Source of the DNA: Prorocentrum cordatum
Taxonomy: Eukaryota; Sar; Dinophyceae; Prorocentrales; Prorocentraceae
DNA length: 64,000 nucleotides
NCBI GenBank assembly: GCA_963575745.1
Contig: CAUYUJ010015727.1
Span: 299,320 to 363,319, forward strand
Reading direction: 5' to 3'
The position numbers and the translations under genes were made by a program. The notes beneath the pieces are model-generated. The model was not told the DNA's origin. It worked only from the letters and a program-made list of their open reading frames with translations, and searched no databases. Shown here in pieces: positions 9,373 to 19,239 of the stretch. Within the stretch, counting starts at the first letter, position 1, and every line of letters begins with the position of its first letter.

Positions 9373-10945
9373 ATTCTAGACGCTACGCGTATCCCCAGCA
9401 ACCCATCCACAATTTCGAGGCCTCTTGAGGTATCTGTTGGGCGCTTCTTGGGGACATCTTGGGGCGTCTGGGAGGTCTCTTGGCTGTCCTGGGGTGCTCT
9501 TGGGCGTCTTGAGTGCGTCGGGGGGTGGGGGGGCTCTTGGAGGCCTCTCGGGCGCCTCTCGGTGCCATCTTGGCGCCTCTAGGGGTCTCTTGGGCGCCTC
9601 TAGGGGGCTCCTTAGTCCGCACCGCCCCTCGGGGGCCCTCAAAAACAAGTGGCACGTGTGTGCCCAGGCTCATACAACAAGCTGAATGGGGCGTTTGAAG
9701 CAGGAGTGACATGCAACAGCGAAGTCGCACTCGAGCGCAAATGAGGTTGCCACACCTTGCGACGTGTGTACCAGGGCCCCCCAGGAAGCCTCAGGAGGCC
9801 CGACTTGGATACCAGAAGAGGCTCCAGGAGGCACCAGGATTGTGAGTGTTGCGTGTGTGTGTGCGTGTGTGATGTGTGCTTTGTGTGGTGCGTGCTTTTT
9901 TGTGTGTTGTCGGTGGTGTGTGTGTATGTTATGTTTGTCTAGCGTGTGATGTGTTGGGCGTGGTTTGTGTCTCTGTGTGCGCATGTAGTTCTGAAGCCCC
10001 AGGAGGCACCAGGAGGCCCCAGGCGGCCTCAGCAGGCCCAGGAAAACCCCAGGAGGCTCCGAGGCTGGGTCTGGGGTACCAGCAGGTCCAGAAAGCCCCA
10101 GGAGGCACCAGGAGGTTCCAGGATGCCCCCCAGGAGGCTCCGAGGAGGGGTCTGGTGCTCGATTTTGGGAGGATGTCTCAGGCGAAACAGCCATTCTCTG
10201 AGAATCGGTGTCAAAATTATTGAAATTACAATGTGTTCTTGAAGGTTTTCTGTTAAACTGTTGAAATTCCTATGTGTTTTTGGACCTCTCCTTCACGATC
10301 TGCGTGAGGGGTGCCACCGATCTTCAGAATTTCGATGATGTCCAGAGCGAAACGGCCAGAAAAATCAAAGACGGACGCACGCACGGACGCACCAATCCCC
10401 TCTGAGCTCTACCCCCTCGGAGAGGTGCGTATGAGAATATCATCCTGTGCACCTCTTGGGGTGCTATTGAAGCGGTCTTGGGCGCTCTTGGGGCCGTCTC
10501 GGGGCCCTCTTGGGCACTTCTTGGGGCTATCTTGGGCCCTTTTGGAGCCATCTTGGGCCTCGGAAGGCCATCGGAAGCGACATGGCGAGAAGACAAAACA
10601 CATTGGTTTCCCTCAGGCGTTTGAAGGATGTTAGCCTCTTGGGGGGACTGGTTGGGGAACTACTTAGCCTTTTGGTGCCGTCTCGAGGCGGTCTAGGGGC
10701 ATCTTCAGGGCCATCGTGATGCATGTTGGCCCATATTGAGCCATCTTGGAGGCCAGATTGGCCTTTCCGATGCGTGTTTGGAGCCGTCTTGGGCCATATT
10801 GGACGCCCCAACGCGTCGCCGCGCCCCCCGTCCAGGTCCAGGGGAGGGGGTAGGGGGAGGGGTAAACCCCTTACCCGATGGGGACGAAGGAGGGGTCGAA
10901 GAGGAAACTCCCTAAACCACTTACCCCCAGGGGGCTGGTGGGATT
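9373..10945 (+). mobile_element. Element A, copy 2, with a nested insertion carrying repeat B, ATT target duplication
   Basis: The element is 9376-10942, flanked by ATT at 9373-9375 and 10943-10945. The left part (9376-9647) matches copy 1 from its first base; the right part (10441-10942) matches copy 1 from about 4352 to its end, with right end GGGGCTGGTGGG. The 793 bp between them is an insertion. Without it the copy would be about 775 bp, close to copy 1. The ATG at 10878 that opens the downstream frame belongs to the element, not to the host gene. Confidence 0.75.
9648..10440 (+). repeat. Insertion containing repeat B, copy 2
   Basis: From about 9681 onward this matches 3014-3783, including the TG-rich tract and CCCCAGGAGG-type array. 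The first ~33 bp have no counterpart at copy 1. Its junctions are defined because uninterrupted element A copy 1 reads straight through the site (around 4350). Target duplication is not obvious. Confidence 0.75.
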
Positions 10946-12467
10946 ACGTTTGCCATTGAGCCATATACCATCGTCCCTGCATGATTTGGCAAAGCTAGGT
11001 GATTGGGGGCGGACCGACGGCAACGTGCATCCCCAATTGATCAAGTGGCTCGGGACTCCGAATCTTCCACACATGGCCCACTTCAAGGTAAACGTGCTTG
11101 TTGAAAAACCGAGGGTGCTAGAGAAAACAATTCGCAATGTGAGTTTGCCGTTCTTGCTGCCTCATCAGATGTTTTCGCATTTCTTCCACGGCGACACATG
11201 TGAGTTCAAGAAAAAATACTTGGGCGATCTTCCCGACGGAAAATCGTATTCAGATAAGTTGAGCGAGTTCTGGAGAGGCGTCGTCGAGAGAAGAGATCCG
11301 AGGATCAAGGGCCATCCGATGGCCACGGTGAGAGACTGGCACAAGTGGGCCATCCCTCTGTGCCTGCACGGGGACGCAGTCCCCGTCGTGAGGGTCGGCA
11401 AGCCTGGGACAAAAAGTTTAGATTGCATTAGTTTCCAAAGCTTACTCGCCGAGGGAAACACAAAGGCAGTGAAGTTGTTGGCGTTCTCAGTTTTCGAAGC
11501 TAACAAAGTAAAGAGTTTGCCAGGGATTGTCGGTACGATGGACACTGTCTGGAAAGTTCTCCTCTGGAGCTTAGAGGCGCTATTCAATGGTCGATTCCCA
11601 AACGCAGATGAAAATGGAATCCCTTATCCGTGTGGCAGCAGCGATTCCATGGTGAGTGGCAGACGTTTGTGCTCAGATGACGAGCCGTACTTTGCAGTGT
11701 TGTGGTCGATAACTGGAGATTTAGATTGGTACGCGAAGTGCTTGGGGCTAAACAATTACAATGCCGACGCCCCTTGTCGGCAATGCCCCTGTGACAAAAA
11801 GAAACCAAAACACATGTGGCCGACAAACTTCACCAAACATTCGGCGTGGAAAAACATGCTGCACTCACGGGACGAATGGGTTGCAACTGGTTTCTGCACG
11901 CATCCACTGTTCACGACGTTTGATTACATCTCAATGTTGAAAGTGGAAATGGACGAGCTGCACATATTATATTTAGGGGTTTGTCAATATTTCATCGGTT
12001 CAATTCTTTGGATTTTGTGTTTTACAATTTTGTCTGACAGTCCCCCAGAAGCGGCGATCGATGTTGTGTGGGGGGAGATACTCAAACATTATAAGTTGCA
12101 GAATACTCCAGTCCAATACACAGCAATGTCACTCTCGTTCTTCATACCACAAAATAAACGCAGCGAAACATACCCTCGCCTCAAGGGCAGGGGGGCAGAA
12201 GTAAAAGGCATCGTTGGTCCACTGATACAGGTATGGGCTACATTTTCCAGGGGTACGCCCCATGACACTAGAGTTGCGCGTGCACTAGAGTCTTTGTCAG
12301 AAATGCAGGCGACGCTGGATGACTACAAGTCCGATTTGTTGTGGCCTGCCAGAGTTTCAAGTGAGTTCATGGATCTCACTGAGCGTTTCTTGGCAGACTA
12401 TTCTTACTTAGGTGCGCAGGCTGACATCCGCTCAGAGACATTGTTTTCAGCAGTCCCAAAGCTATGC

Positions 12468-12473
12468 TTTTTT
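12468..12473 (+). other. Frameshift in a T6 homopolymer
   Basis: With five T instead of six, the frame of the upstream transposase-like ORF would run straight into the downstream frame that carries the family's C-terminal motifs. A sequencing error in the homopolymer is possible. Confidence 0.6.
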
Positions 12474-12679
12474 ATGGCACCTGGCGTACAGGTCCAAGTT
12501 CATGAACCCTCGGCGAGTTGCGACCTTCATGGGAGAGGATTTTGTGAAGGTGTGTAAAGGTATCGCAGCCCGTTGCACTGTTGGCACACAATTGCATGAC
12601 GTGCCCGCCAAGATGATGGACAAACACAGATGGGGAGTTTTTTCTGGAGTCGATCACAGACCGACCGTCATAGTAAAAA

Positions 12680-12860
12680 CAAGCATGAAAACAACAAAAA
12701 AACAACAAAGAAACAAACAAACACGTGTCAAACACAATAAACAAAAACAAATCACACAACAAAGAACCCCAGAGGCCTCCAGAGTCCCCCAAGGTCCCCC
12801 AGAGCAATCCAATCCTCCAGAGGCCTCCAGAGTCCCCCAGAGGCGGCCATGTTTTTAATG
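12680..12860. repeat. A-rich tract and short CCAGAGGCCTCCAGAGTCC repeats
   Basis: An AAAC/AACAA-rich stretch lies at about 12685-12765. It is followed by three imperfect copies of a CCAGAGGCCTCCAGAGTCC-type unit (about 12770-12850). Probably 3' flank of the transposase-like gene. Confidence 0.6.
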
Positions 12861-12979
12861 TGTCCCCGTCCAAGGCAAATAAAAGTCCTCATATAACTAT
12901 AGCACACAGAAAGCACACAAACACCCCAAACTCGCGACGCGATCGACCACAACTTCGAGGCACCCGCCGCCCGCGCCAG

Positions 12980-13470
12980 GGGGAGGAGGAGGAAGAGGAG
13001 GAGGAGGAGGAGGAGGAAGAGGAGGAAGGATGATGATGATGATGAGGAGGAGGAGGAGGAGGAGGGGGAAGAGGTCGCTGAGAATGCGCAACATGGTTCT
13101 AATCACGTTGAAACATGTTGGGAGAGGAGGAGGAGGAGAAGGAGGAGGAAGAGGAGGAGGAGGAGGAGGAAGAGGGGGAGGAGGAGAAGGAGGAGCAGGC
13201 GGGGAAGGAGGAGGAGGAGGAGGAGCAGGGGGAGGAGGAGGAGGAAGGGGAGGCGGAGAAGGAGGTCGCTGAGAATGCGCACCATGATTCCAATCACTTT
13301 GAAACATGTTGGGTGTGGAGGTGGAGAAGGAGGGGACGAGGGGGGGGGGGAGGAGGAGGGGGAGGAGGAGGAGGAGGAGGAGGAGGAGGAGGAGGAGGGA
13401 GGAGGAGGAGGAGGAGGAGGAGGAGCAGGAGGAGGAGGAGGAGGAGGAGGAGGAGGAGGGGTGAGAGGGG
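12980..13470. repeat. GGA/GAG purine microsatellite with an internal duplication
   Basis: Nearly continuous GGAGGA runs are broken by two copies of a ~45-bp non-repeat segment (GTCGCTGAGAATGCGCA...CATGTTGGG) at about 13074-13120 and 13263-13313. The array therefore expanded with a unit of about 190 bp. All long frames here (poly-E, poly-G, poly-R, poly-P) are spurious. Confidence 0.9.
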
Positions 13471-13900
13471 GGCCGACGACGCCCATTGTGTTTCTTATGG
13501 CAGGGGTACACATTCCAACTACCAGGCGGCTCTTGCTCATCCTGCACAGAGATCGCGGCCCTCGAGGTTTTCGGTCCTGTTTGTTGTCGGTCGGGTCCCT
13601 CGGTCGGCTCTGTCTGGGGTGCTGGGTTTTCCCGTCCCTCGCTCCCTTTTCGGCCCTTCGGGCCCTTCGGTCGATCGTCGTTCTTGTCGTCAGCCCACGA
13701 GCGAATCAACTCTTCCCCTTCCTCCCTCTTCCCTCCCCCTCATCCCCCCTCCGTCCCTCCTCCTCCTCCTCCTCCTCCTCCTCCTCCTCCTCCTCCCTTT
13801 CCTCCTCCCTCCCCTCCTCCCTCCTCCCCCCTCCCTCCTCCCTCCCTCCTCCTCCTCCTCCTCTTTTGCCATTAGGCTCACACCTTGAGCTGGGTTGCAC
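13471..13900. repeat. Spacer followed by CTC microsatellite
   Basis: 13471-13750 shows nothing recognisable. About 13755-13865 is a CTC/CCT tract, complementary to the GGA array upstream, so the two could fold into a large stem. Confidence 0.85.
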
Positions 13901-13904
13901 AGGC

Positions 13905-14190
13905 GCCTTATGGAGGTTCCCATGGAGGTTCCAGTGCAGATCCCGATGGCACTTCCTAGGGGGATCCCTATGGTGATTCCCATGGAGATTCCTCTGGGGA
14001 TTCCTATGGCGTTTCCGATGGAGTGTCCCATGGATATTCCTGTGTATATCCCGATGGAGATTCCGATGGATATTATTGCTGCGATTCCTATGGAGATTCC
14101 CATGGAAATTCCTAGGGATATCCCTACATATGGAGATTATTGTGGGGATTACAATGGAGATTCCTTTGGAATCCCCAATGGAAAATCTCA
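13905..14190 (+). repeat. Degenerate 12-bp minisatellite GGAGATTCCTATG type
   Basis: About 23 imperfect copies of a unit close to ATGGAGATTCCT occur. The + frame can read as IPME repeats over ~100 codons, but the periodicity is in the DNA and there is no independent coding evidence. Confidence 0.85.
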
Positions 14191-14214
14191 TAATGCGGGC
14201 CGACGACGCAGGAT

Positions 14215-14557
14215 CTGACCATTCGGTGCCCTCATAACTCTAAAGAAAAGTTAAGGTTATGGGCGCGCACATAGCACATCACTTTCAGCCCTGAACTTTT
14301 TATGGGCACTGCCCATAGCGCTGCAGAGCTGATTTCATACAAGTGCTACGCGGGCTGAGCACAGTCGAGTGGGCTGGGGCGAACTAAGGGCAGACTAAGT
14401 GCAGGCAAACTAAAGGCAAACAAAGGGCAGACTATGTGCAGGCACTATTGGCGCTATGGGCAGCGCACATAAAAAGTTAAGGGCGGAAAATGATGTGCTA
14501 TGTGCGCGCCCATAACCTTAACTTTTCTTTAGATTTCTGAGGGCACCGGATGGTCAG
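14215..14557. mobile_element. Foldback/TIR element E (343 bp, ~110-bp inverted repeats)
   Basis: The left end CTGACCATTCGGTGCCCTCA and the inverse of the right end (CTGACCATCCGGTGCCCTCA) match, and pairing continues with few mismatches for about 110 bp (through AAAGAAAAGTTAAGGTTATG and GGGCGCGCACATAGCACATC). The ~120-bp loop contains AGGGCAGACTA.GTGCAGGCA repeated. No ORF. A typical MITE-like structure; no clear target duplication was seen. Confidence 0.85.
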
Positions 14558-14559
14558 GG

Positions 14560-15260
14560 CCGACGTCATGATTTTTCCTGGGGTCGACCTTTAGGGGTCT
14601 CGGCGCGGACGTGGTTCGCCGGGGTCTGGGTTCGCCGGGGCTCGCCTCGGCGGGGCTCGGTGCGCTGGGGCTCGGTTCGCGAGGGCGGGCTCCGAGGGGC
14701 TCGCCCGACTCGGTGCACCCAGCTCGGCTCGCCGGGACTCGTTCCGCCGGGGCTCGTTTTTCGCTGGGGCCCGGTTCGCCGGGGCCCGCTCCACTGGGCA
14801 CGTGGAGTCGTTCGGGCGGACCCTATTAGCGGGCGGGTCGGGCCGGGCGAACGGGACACGAGCACCCGACGCAGCACCGAGTCGGCACGCGCGAGCCCTG
14901 CAGGCGGATCGGGTCGGGCGGGCGGACCCAAACGGGCGGGTCGGGTCGGGCGGGCGGACCCTAACGGGCGGGTCGGGTCGCGCTGGCGTGACACTAAGGT
15001 AGGACGCATCATCGAGTTGGCACGGGCCGCGGCGGGTCGGTTCGGGCAAAAAGAGCCGGGCGAATCGAGATTCGAGCGAACTGAGTCTGGGCGAACCGAG
15101 CTGTGCGAATCGAGCCCCAGGCGAATCGAGCCAGGCGACTCGAGACTGGGGCGATACAGGCCGGGCGAATCGAGCCTAGTAGGCAAAACGAGCCTTGGGT
15201 GATTCGAGCCTGGCGAATCGAGCCTGGCAAATCGAGATTCGGGCGGATCGAGCCTACGCC
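14560..15260. repeat. GC-rich minisatellites (CTCGNTTCGCCGGGG; GGGCGGGTCGG; GGCGAATCGAGCCTG)
   Basis: Three abutting degenerate arrays lie at about 14590-14800, 14830-14990 and 15040-15250. The last has a ~16-bp unit with GGCGAATCGAG. The open frames across them (R/P/S/G rich) have no sign of being genes. Confidence 0.8.
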
Positions 15261-15380
15261 GAGGTCTCGACGTCTCGACCCCTTCCACGGGACCGGTTTT
15301 TCACCTTGTGTAGCTTTCTGTCCCGAGGCCCAGTACGGGCCCCAGAGGCTGAAACGAAGGGCAGTTTCCGTCGTGATCGG
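15261..15380 (+). repeat. Dispersed repeat G copy (forward)
   Basis: It carries the family hallmarks in order: TCTCGACCCCTTCC, GGGACCGGTTTTTCA, a CCGAGGCCCAG..GGGCCCCAGAGGC block and TTTCCGTCGTGATC. Related copies are at 17879, 18530, 25601, 26021, 27905 and 61425. Confidence 0.8.
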
Positions 15381-15424
15381 TCCATGATTCGAGGGGGTGC
15401 GGCCAAGCGCAGAGGGGGGTAGGA

Positions 15425-16258
15425 GGAGGGGTGAAGGCTCCTTAGAATCACCCCCGCTTCTTAGAAGGCGCGCTTTGTCTGTAGATGTAAGGCCGGCGCC
15501 TCCTACGAAGCCGCCGCCGAAGACGCCTTCCCCCCTCCCCCTCCCCCTCTCTGCGCGCCGCCAAGAATCGTTCCCTTTTACCGCGGGCTGCTGCAATTCC
15601 CGTGGCTTCGCTTTGGCATCGGCGCGTGCTGTGCGCGTATGCTCGGGAATTCCTGAACAGCGTGTCGCGCCGCCAGCTCTGGCCCACCACGCCGCGGTTT
15701 GCCACGCCACCCACGTCGCAGCCCCCAGCCGTCAAGGCCCCGAGCTTTCCCGAGCCCCCCGCCTCGCGAGGCGGAGCGGCCCGCTGTCCGCTGTCCGATC
15801 CGGAGCTCACCGTGGCATTATGTCGGGCTTGTCCCCCTACATCGGGATTCTCGACGAAAAATTAAAGACACCCCAGAAATAGCCAAAAAGTAGTCCAAAA
15901 ATAGTCCATGGACCTTTTTGGGGGTATTTTGGGGGTATTTTTTATGTTTCGTCGAAAATCACCCTGTAGGGGGACGCGCCCGACATAACCGCGGCACGGT
16001 CCGCCGAGGGGACGGCCCCCGCACACGGGTCGACGCCGCGTCCCCGGCGGAGCCCGGCGGCGGTGGCGCGGGGGCGCGGGTGTCCCCCCGCCGGCGGAGG
16101 GCCGGCAGACGTAGTCGGCAACGCGCAGAGAGGGGGGTAGGGGGAGGGGGGAAGGCTTCTCAGAAGCACCCCTGCTTCGTAGAAGGCGCGGGCCTTCTCT
16201 ATAGGCGTAAGGCCGAGGCCTTCTGAGAAGCGGGGTGCTTCTAAGAAGCCTTCCCCCC
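15425..16258. repeat. J-H-J cluster of foldback repeats
   Basis: J copies lie at about 15425-15535 and 16145-16258: AAGGCTTCTCAGAAGCACCCC pairs with GGGGTGCTTCTAAGAAGCC, with a TAGAAGGCGCGGGCCTT core. Between them is H (15821-15985). 15540-15820 and 15990-16140 show no gene; the latter is GC-rich. Confidence 0.75.
15821..15985. mobile_element. Foldback element H, copy 1
   Basis: Inverted ends TGTCGGGCTTGTCCCCCTAC and GTAGGGGGACGCGCCCGACA bound 165 bp. Flanking TA on both sides (ATTA| and |TAAC) suggests a 2-bp TA target, as in Tc1/mariner-type MITEs. Further copies are at 47412, 49777 and 50394, and a left half is at 28207. No coding capacity. Confidence 0.85.
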
Positions 16259-17150
16259 CCCCCTACAATTTTTTTTCGCGCCGCCAAAGTAAGGCAGCCA
16301 CGCTCCAGAGGCAGATTTTCGGGAGGGGGCTCCCCGGGTTCCTGGCGTCGTGTCTCTGTTTTTCGAGCCGGGCGTTTCGACCGATGTTGGGCCCTACGGG
16401 CCCTCACAGATCGATTCGACTCGAAGCACGGCGCAGAAAGATGGGTTCCGGTCGTGATGTTTCACGATGTCTCGATTTTTGCCGCGTCGTCGGCTCTCAG
16501 GGTTGATCAGGGGCAACGATACAGTGGGGGATGGAGGCTCTGGGGGGGAGCGTGTCGACCCCCCAATCGCCCACTCATTGCCGACAGGTACGCCCCAACT
16601 GTTTTTTTTTTTTTGACCCGGAGGTGGATAGACCTCCTACCCTGACACGTCGATTAGTGAATTGTCCGTTTTCGGTTCTCGAGAGGGCGCCGCGGCCGTT
16701 ATTTTCCAGGCTTGCGCCCGCCAGGTTTGGGCCCGAAGTCGTCTTCACTAAACCACGTTTTACTAAAGGGAGGTCTGTCCATCCCCGATTGACGGGGTTC
16801 ATCAGGGGCAGCGATAGGGGGGGGGCGGGGGGGAGTTTATAGGCTCCGGGCGAGCTTGCATCGGCCCTCAATCGCCCACCCATATGGCCGATAGGGGGAC
16901 GATGACCAGCCCCGCCCAGGAAGCACGTGCGGCCTCGCTAATTATCGGGGGCATGGCGCCGGTCTGTCGGCGACGTATCGCCTACAGTGAGCGGCTTGAA
17001 TAAGGAACACTTACTTTTCAAAAGGGGCTCGGTCGTTCCTTAGGTTTGCATGCGTTATTTACAGTTTTCTTATGCGTTATTTATCGTTCCTTATGCGTTA
17101 TTCCTTGGGATAAAAAGAGGCTTCGTTCCTTATTTATCGTTCCTTAGGTC
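16259..17150. repeat. Non-coding region with a ~110-bp direct duplication and a TTATGCGTTATTTATCG array
   Basis: About 16495-16600 and 16785-16905 are related: both carry ATCAGGGGCA.CGATA, a G-run, and CCTCAATCGCCCAC..AT..CCGA. 17030-17155 repeats TTCCTTATGCGTTATTTATCG-like units three to four times. No gene was seen. Confidence 0.65.
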
Positions 17151-17159
17151 AGGCCGATG

Positions 17160-17878
17160 ACTGTATTCCAGGTCGAAGTTTCCCCGCCTGGGCCAGTCCA
17201 CCCTCATCGCTGCCCCTCAGCACGCCGCAGAGGTTTCCTAGAAGAGCAGGATAACAGAAGGCGGCATAAACTCGGGTTTCCCTTTTTTCTTTGAAAGGCC
17301 CCCTTCTCTGCAAAACCGTTCAGGAACGCCCAAGACGATCCTACCTAAAATTCGGAATGTGTTTTGGCAGCCATGTCTCGAACTCCTCGCTTGCCGTCGT
17401 GCACGCCTAACGACCTCATACGCCGGCCTGACATGCGCAAGGCTACGCTAACTTGGCTTCCCAGAGATTTCAAGGTAAGAAAGTAAACCTAGGCCAGGAC
17501 CATGAGTATCCCGAGGTCCGCGCGGGTTTCTTGGATCCGCGCTGGGCCCCCCTGGCGACGCCTCCCCTTGCGCGCTCCGCTCGCCGGGATAGGGGGTCCT
17601 GCGCCGATCCAATAAACCCGCGCGTACCTGCGAGGCAGTTCGCTCATGACGGGCACTGCGTTTGAGTGAGGTGAGCCTGGATACAGGTTGCCACATCTGA
17701 GGGGCAGTGAAGGCGGTCCAGCAGGGAATTGTTCGTGTCAGTGCGTTCGATCAGTATTCGCCAGGGGGCGCCCAATGAGTCAGCAGCGAGCACGTGCTCT
17801 GTTTGCGTCGCGGTGGTCACAGGGCTCTGAAACGAGACACGTCCCCATACATGCGAAGTCGTGTTTTTTCCAATGCGG
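17160..17878. other. Non-coding; degenerate copy of foldback family F
   Basis: About 17508-17620 resembles family F (AGGTCCGCGCGGGTTTCTTGG ... GCGCCGATCCAATAAACCCGCGCG), degraded. The rest shows nothing I can name. Confidence 0.5.
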
Positions 17879-18012
17879 GACCCCTGGAAGTCCCGACCCC
17901 TTCCCTGGGGCTTGTTTTTCATCTCGAGTCGTTTCTTGACGGTCCTGGGGCCTGGTGGGTGGTCGCAGGGGCCGAAAATTGCCAACAACCTCGCGTCGTG
18001 TCTTTTCCCCAC
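17879..18012 (+). repeat. Dispersed repeat G copy (forward)
   Basis: It matches the family from GAAGTCCCGACCCCTTCC through TTTTTCATCTCGAGTCGTTTC and GACGGTCCTGGGGCC to GCGTCGTGTCTTTTCCCC. Confidence 0.8.
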
Positions 18013-18214
18013 GCGAGCATGTCTGGGTCCACTGGGCCGAATCTGCGTCTCTCGCCCGATCTGCCCCCTCCGCAGTCTGAGTGCGTGCCACATCGCGGGG
18101 TCTGGCGCTGCTGCCGGGCAGCCTTCGCTGCGTCGGGGGCAGCGCAGCTGAATTCGCCGCTCTGGCGGCGCGCCGCATCGCGCAGTTGCCGAAAAGGTGC
18201 CCGATTCCGTCGGG

Positions 18215-18470
18215 CGCGCCCTTGCGGGGACCGCACCCATTTAGGCACACCCCCCACACGTTGCGTGGCCCCACAGGGAGCTCCACCGAAGGCCCCAGTG
18301 GCACAGGCGGCATGCGGGGACCGCCACCCATTTTGGCACACCCCTCACGTGGCGCGTGGCCCCACATGGAGCTCCACCGAAGGCCCCAGCGGCACAGGCC
18401 GTATGCGGGGATTGCTACACATTTTGGCACACCCCTTACGCGGTTCGTGGCCCCACAGGCTCCACCGAAA
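18215..18470 (+). repeat. Tandem ~88-bp repeat, three copies
   Basis: Each unit carries GGCACACCCC...CGTGGCCCCACA...AGCTCCACCGAAGGCCCCAG.GGCACAGGC..ATGCGGGGA. A diverged relative lies at 43480-43620 (GGCACACTCACGCGTTCCGTGGCCCCACAGG). Open frames here only reflect the unit length. Confidence 0.85.
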
Positions 18471-18529
18471 GCGGTATCCACAATGCGGTACTCGCAGCTG
18501 CATATGGTTGGGTCATTCGTCAGGCTAAT

Positions 18530-18675
18530 TTTTTCATGACGTCGACCCCCAGAGGTCTCGACCCATGCCCCAGGACCAGCTTTTCATCTCGAGCACATGT
18601 TTGACGGCCCCGAAGCCCGGCAAGTGCCCCCAAAGGCCGAAAAGCAGAGAGAAGCTTCCCGTCGTCTCTTTGTTC
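18530..18675 (+). repeat. Dispersed repeat G copy (forward)
   Basis: It begins TTTTTTCATGACGTCGACCC, runs through CAGAGGTCTCGACCC and CTTTTCATCTCGAG, and ends CTTCCCGTCGTCTCTT. Confidence 0.8.
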
Positions 18676-18949
18676 CATGACGCGAGGGGATCTGCGGACC
18701 CGTCTCCCACGGGACCCGTGTCCTTCCTGGCATTCCGGGTGGAGCCGCCGCGGCGCGCGCGCGCAGCTGCGGAGCCCCCGCGCCCTCGGCGGCAGCGTTT
18801 CGGCGGCGCCGCCGCCGCCGCCCTGGGCAGGCGGGGCGGAGCGGGGCGGAGCGGGTGGGGGGGGCGAAGGGGGGAAGGGGAGGGGGGGCGGGGCGAGAGG
18901 GGGGGCGGCGACTGGGGGGGAGCAGATACAGTACGACGGGACCTATGCA

Positions 18950-19080
18950 TGGCCAGCGCCGCTGGCCAGGCCCATCCTAGGCCCACGAGCGATGTACACG
19001 CCCGCCCCCTTGGTTGGCCACGGAGGCGTCTTCGCTGCTCCGGGGCCTAGGACGGGCCTGGCCAGCGGCGGTGGATGTGT
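18950..19080. mobile_element. Small foldback element, GCCGCTGGCCAGGCCC ends
   Basis: Left GCCGCTGGCCAGGCCCATCC(TAGGCCC) pairs with right GGGCCTAGGACGGGCCTGGCC(AGCGGC). About 130 bp, non-coding, single copy in the window. Confidence 0.65.
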
Positions 19081-19239
19081 ACAGGCCTCGTCGCCTTAGG
19101 ATCGGTACAGGCGGAACACCCGGATCCCCCAACCCCCGTTCATCGCCGAGAACGTTTGGGGGACGATGGCCGGGAAGATCAGAAGGAGGCGGAGGAGGAG
19201 GAGGAGGAGCAGGAGGAGGAGGACCAGGAGCAGGAGGAG

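Larger units (their letters stand above)
9167..12858 (+). pseudogene. Transposase-like gene, split by element A and frameshifted near its 3' end
   Basis: Piece 1 (ATG 9167 to 9375) ends ...FDSLLASELLRKWAWGEIS..., and meets TAG at 9377 inside element A. Piece 2 resumes at 10946 with SHIPSSLHDLAKLGDWG and runs to about 12467. One extra T in the T6 run 12468-12473 shifts frame; the protein then continues in the next frame through YRSKFMNPRRVATFMGEDFV and KMMDKHRWGVF to a stop at 12856-12858. From memory, this WAWGEIS / LGDWG...GN.H / LNPRR...EDFV pattern is a very abundant dinoflagellate protein family. A cysteine cluster (CRQCPCDKK, about 11781-11810) precedes VEMDELHILYLGV (Asp at 11952), a DxxH-type arrangement seen in CACTA/hAT-like DDE transposases. 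That functional reading is inference. Three independent lesions make it a pseudogene as read. Confidence 0.65.

Noticed and set aside
12897-13888. Long poly-E, poly-G and poly-P ORFs on both strands
   Set aside because: Purine/pyrimidine microsatellite artefacts.
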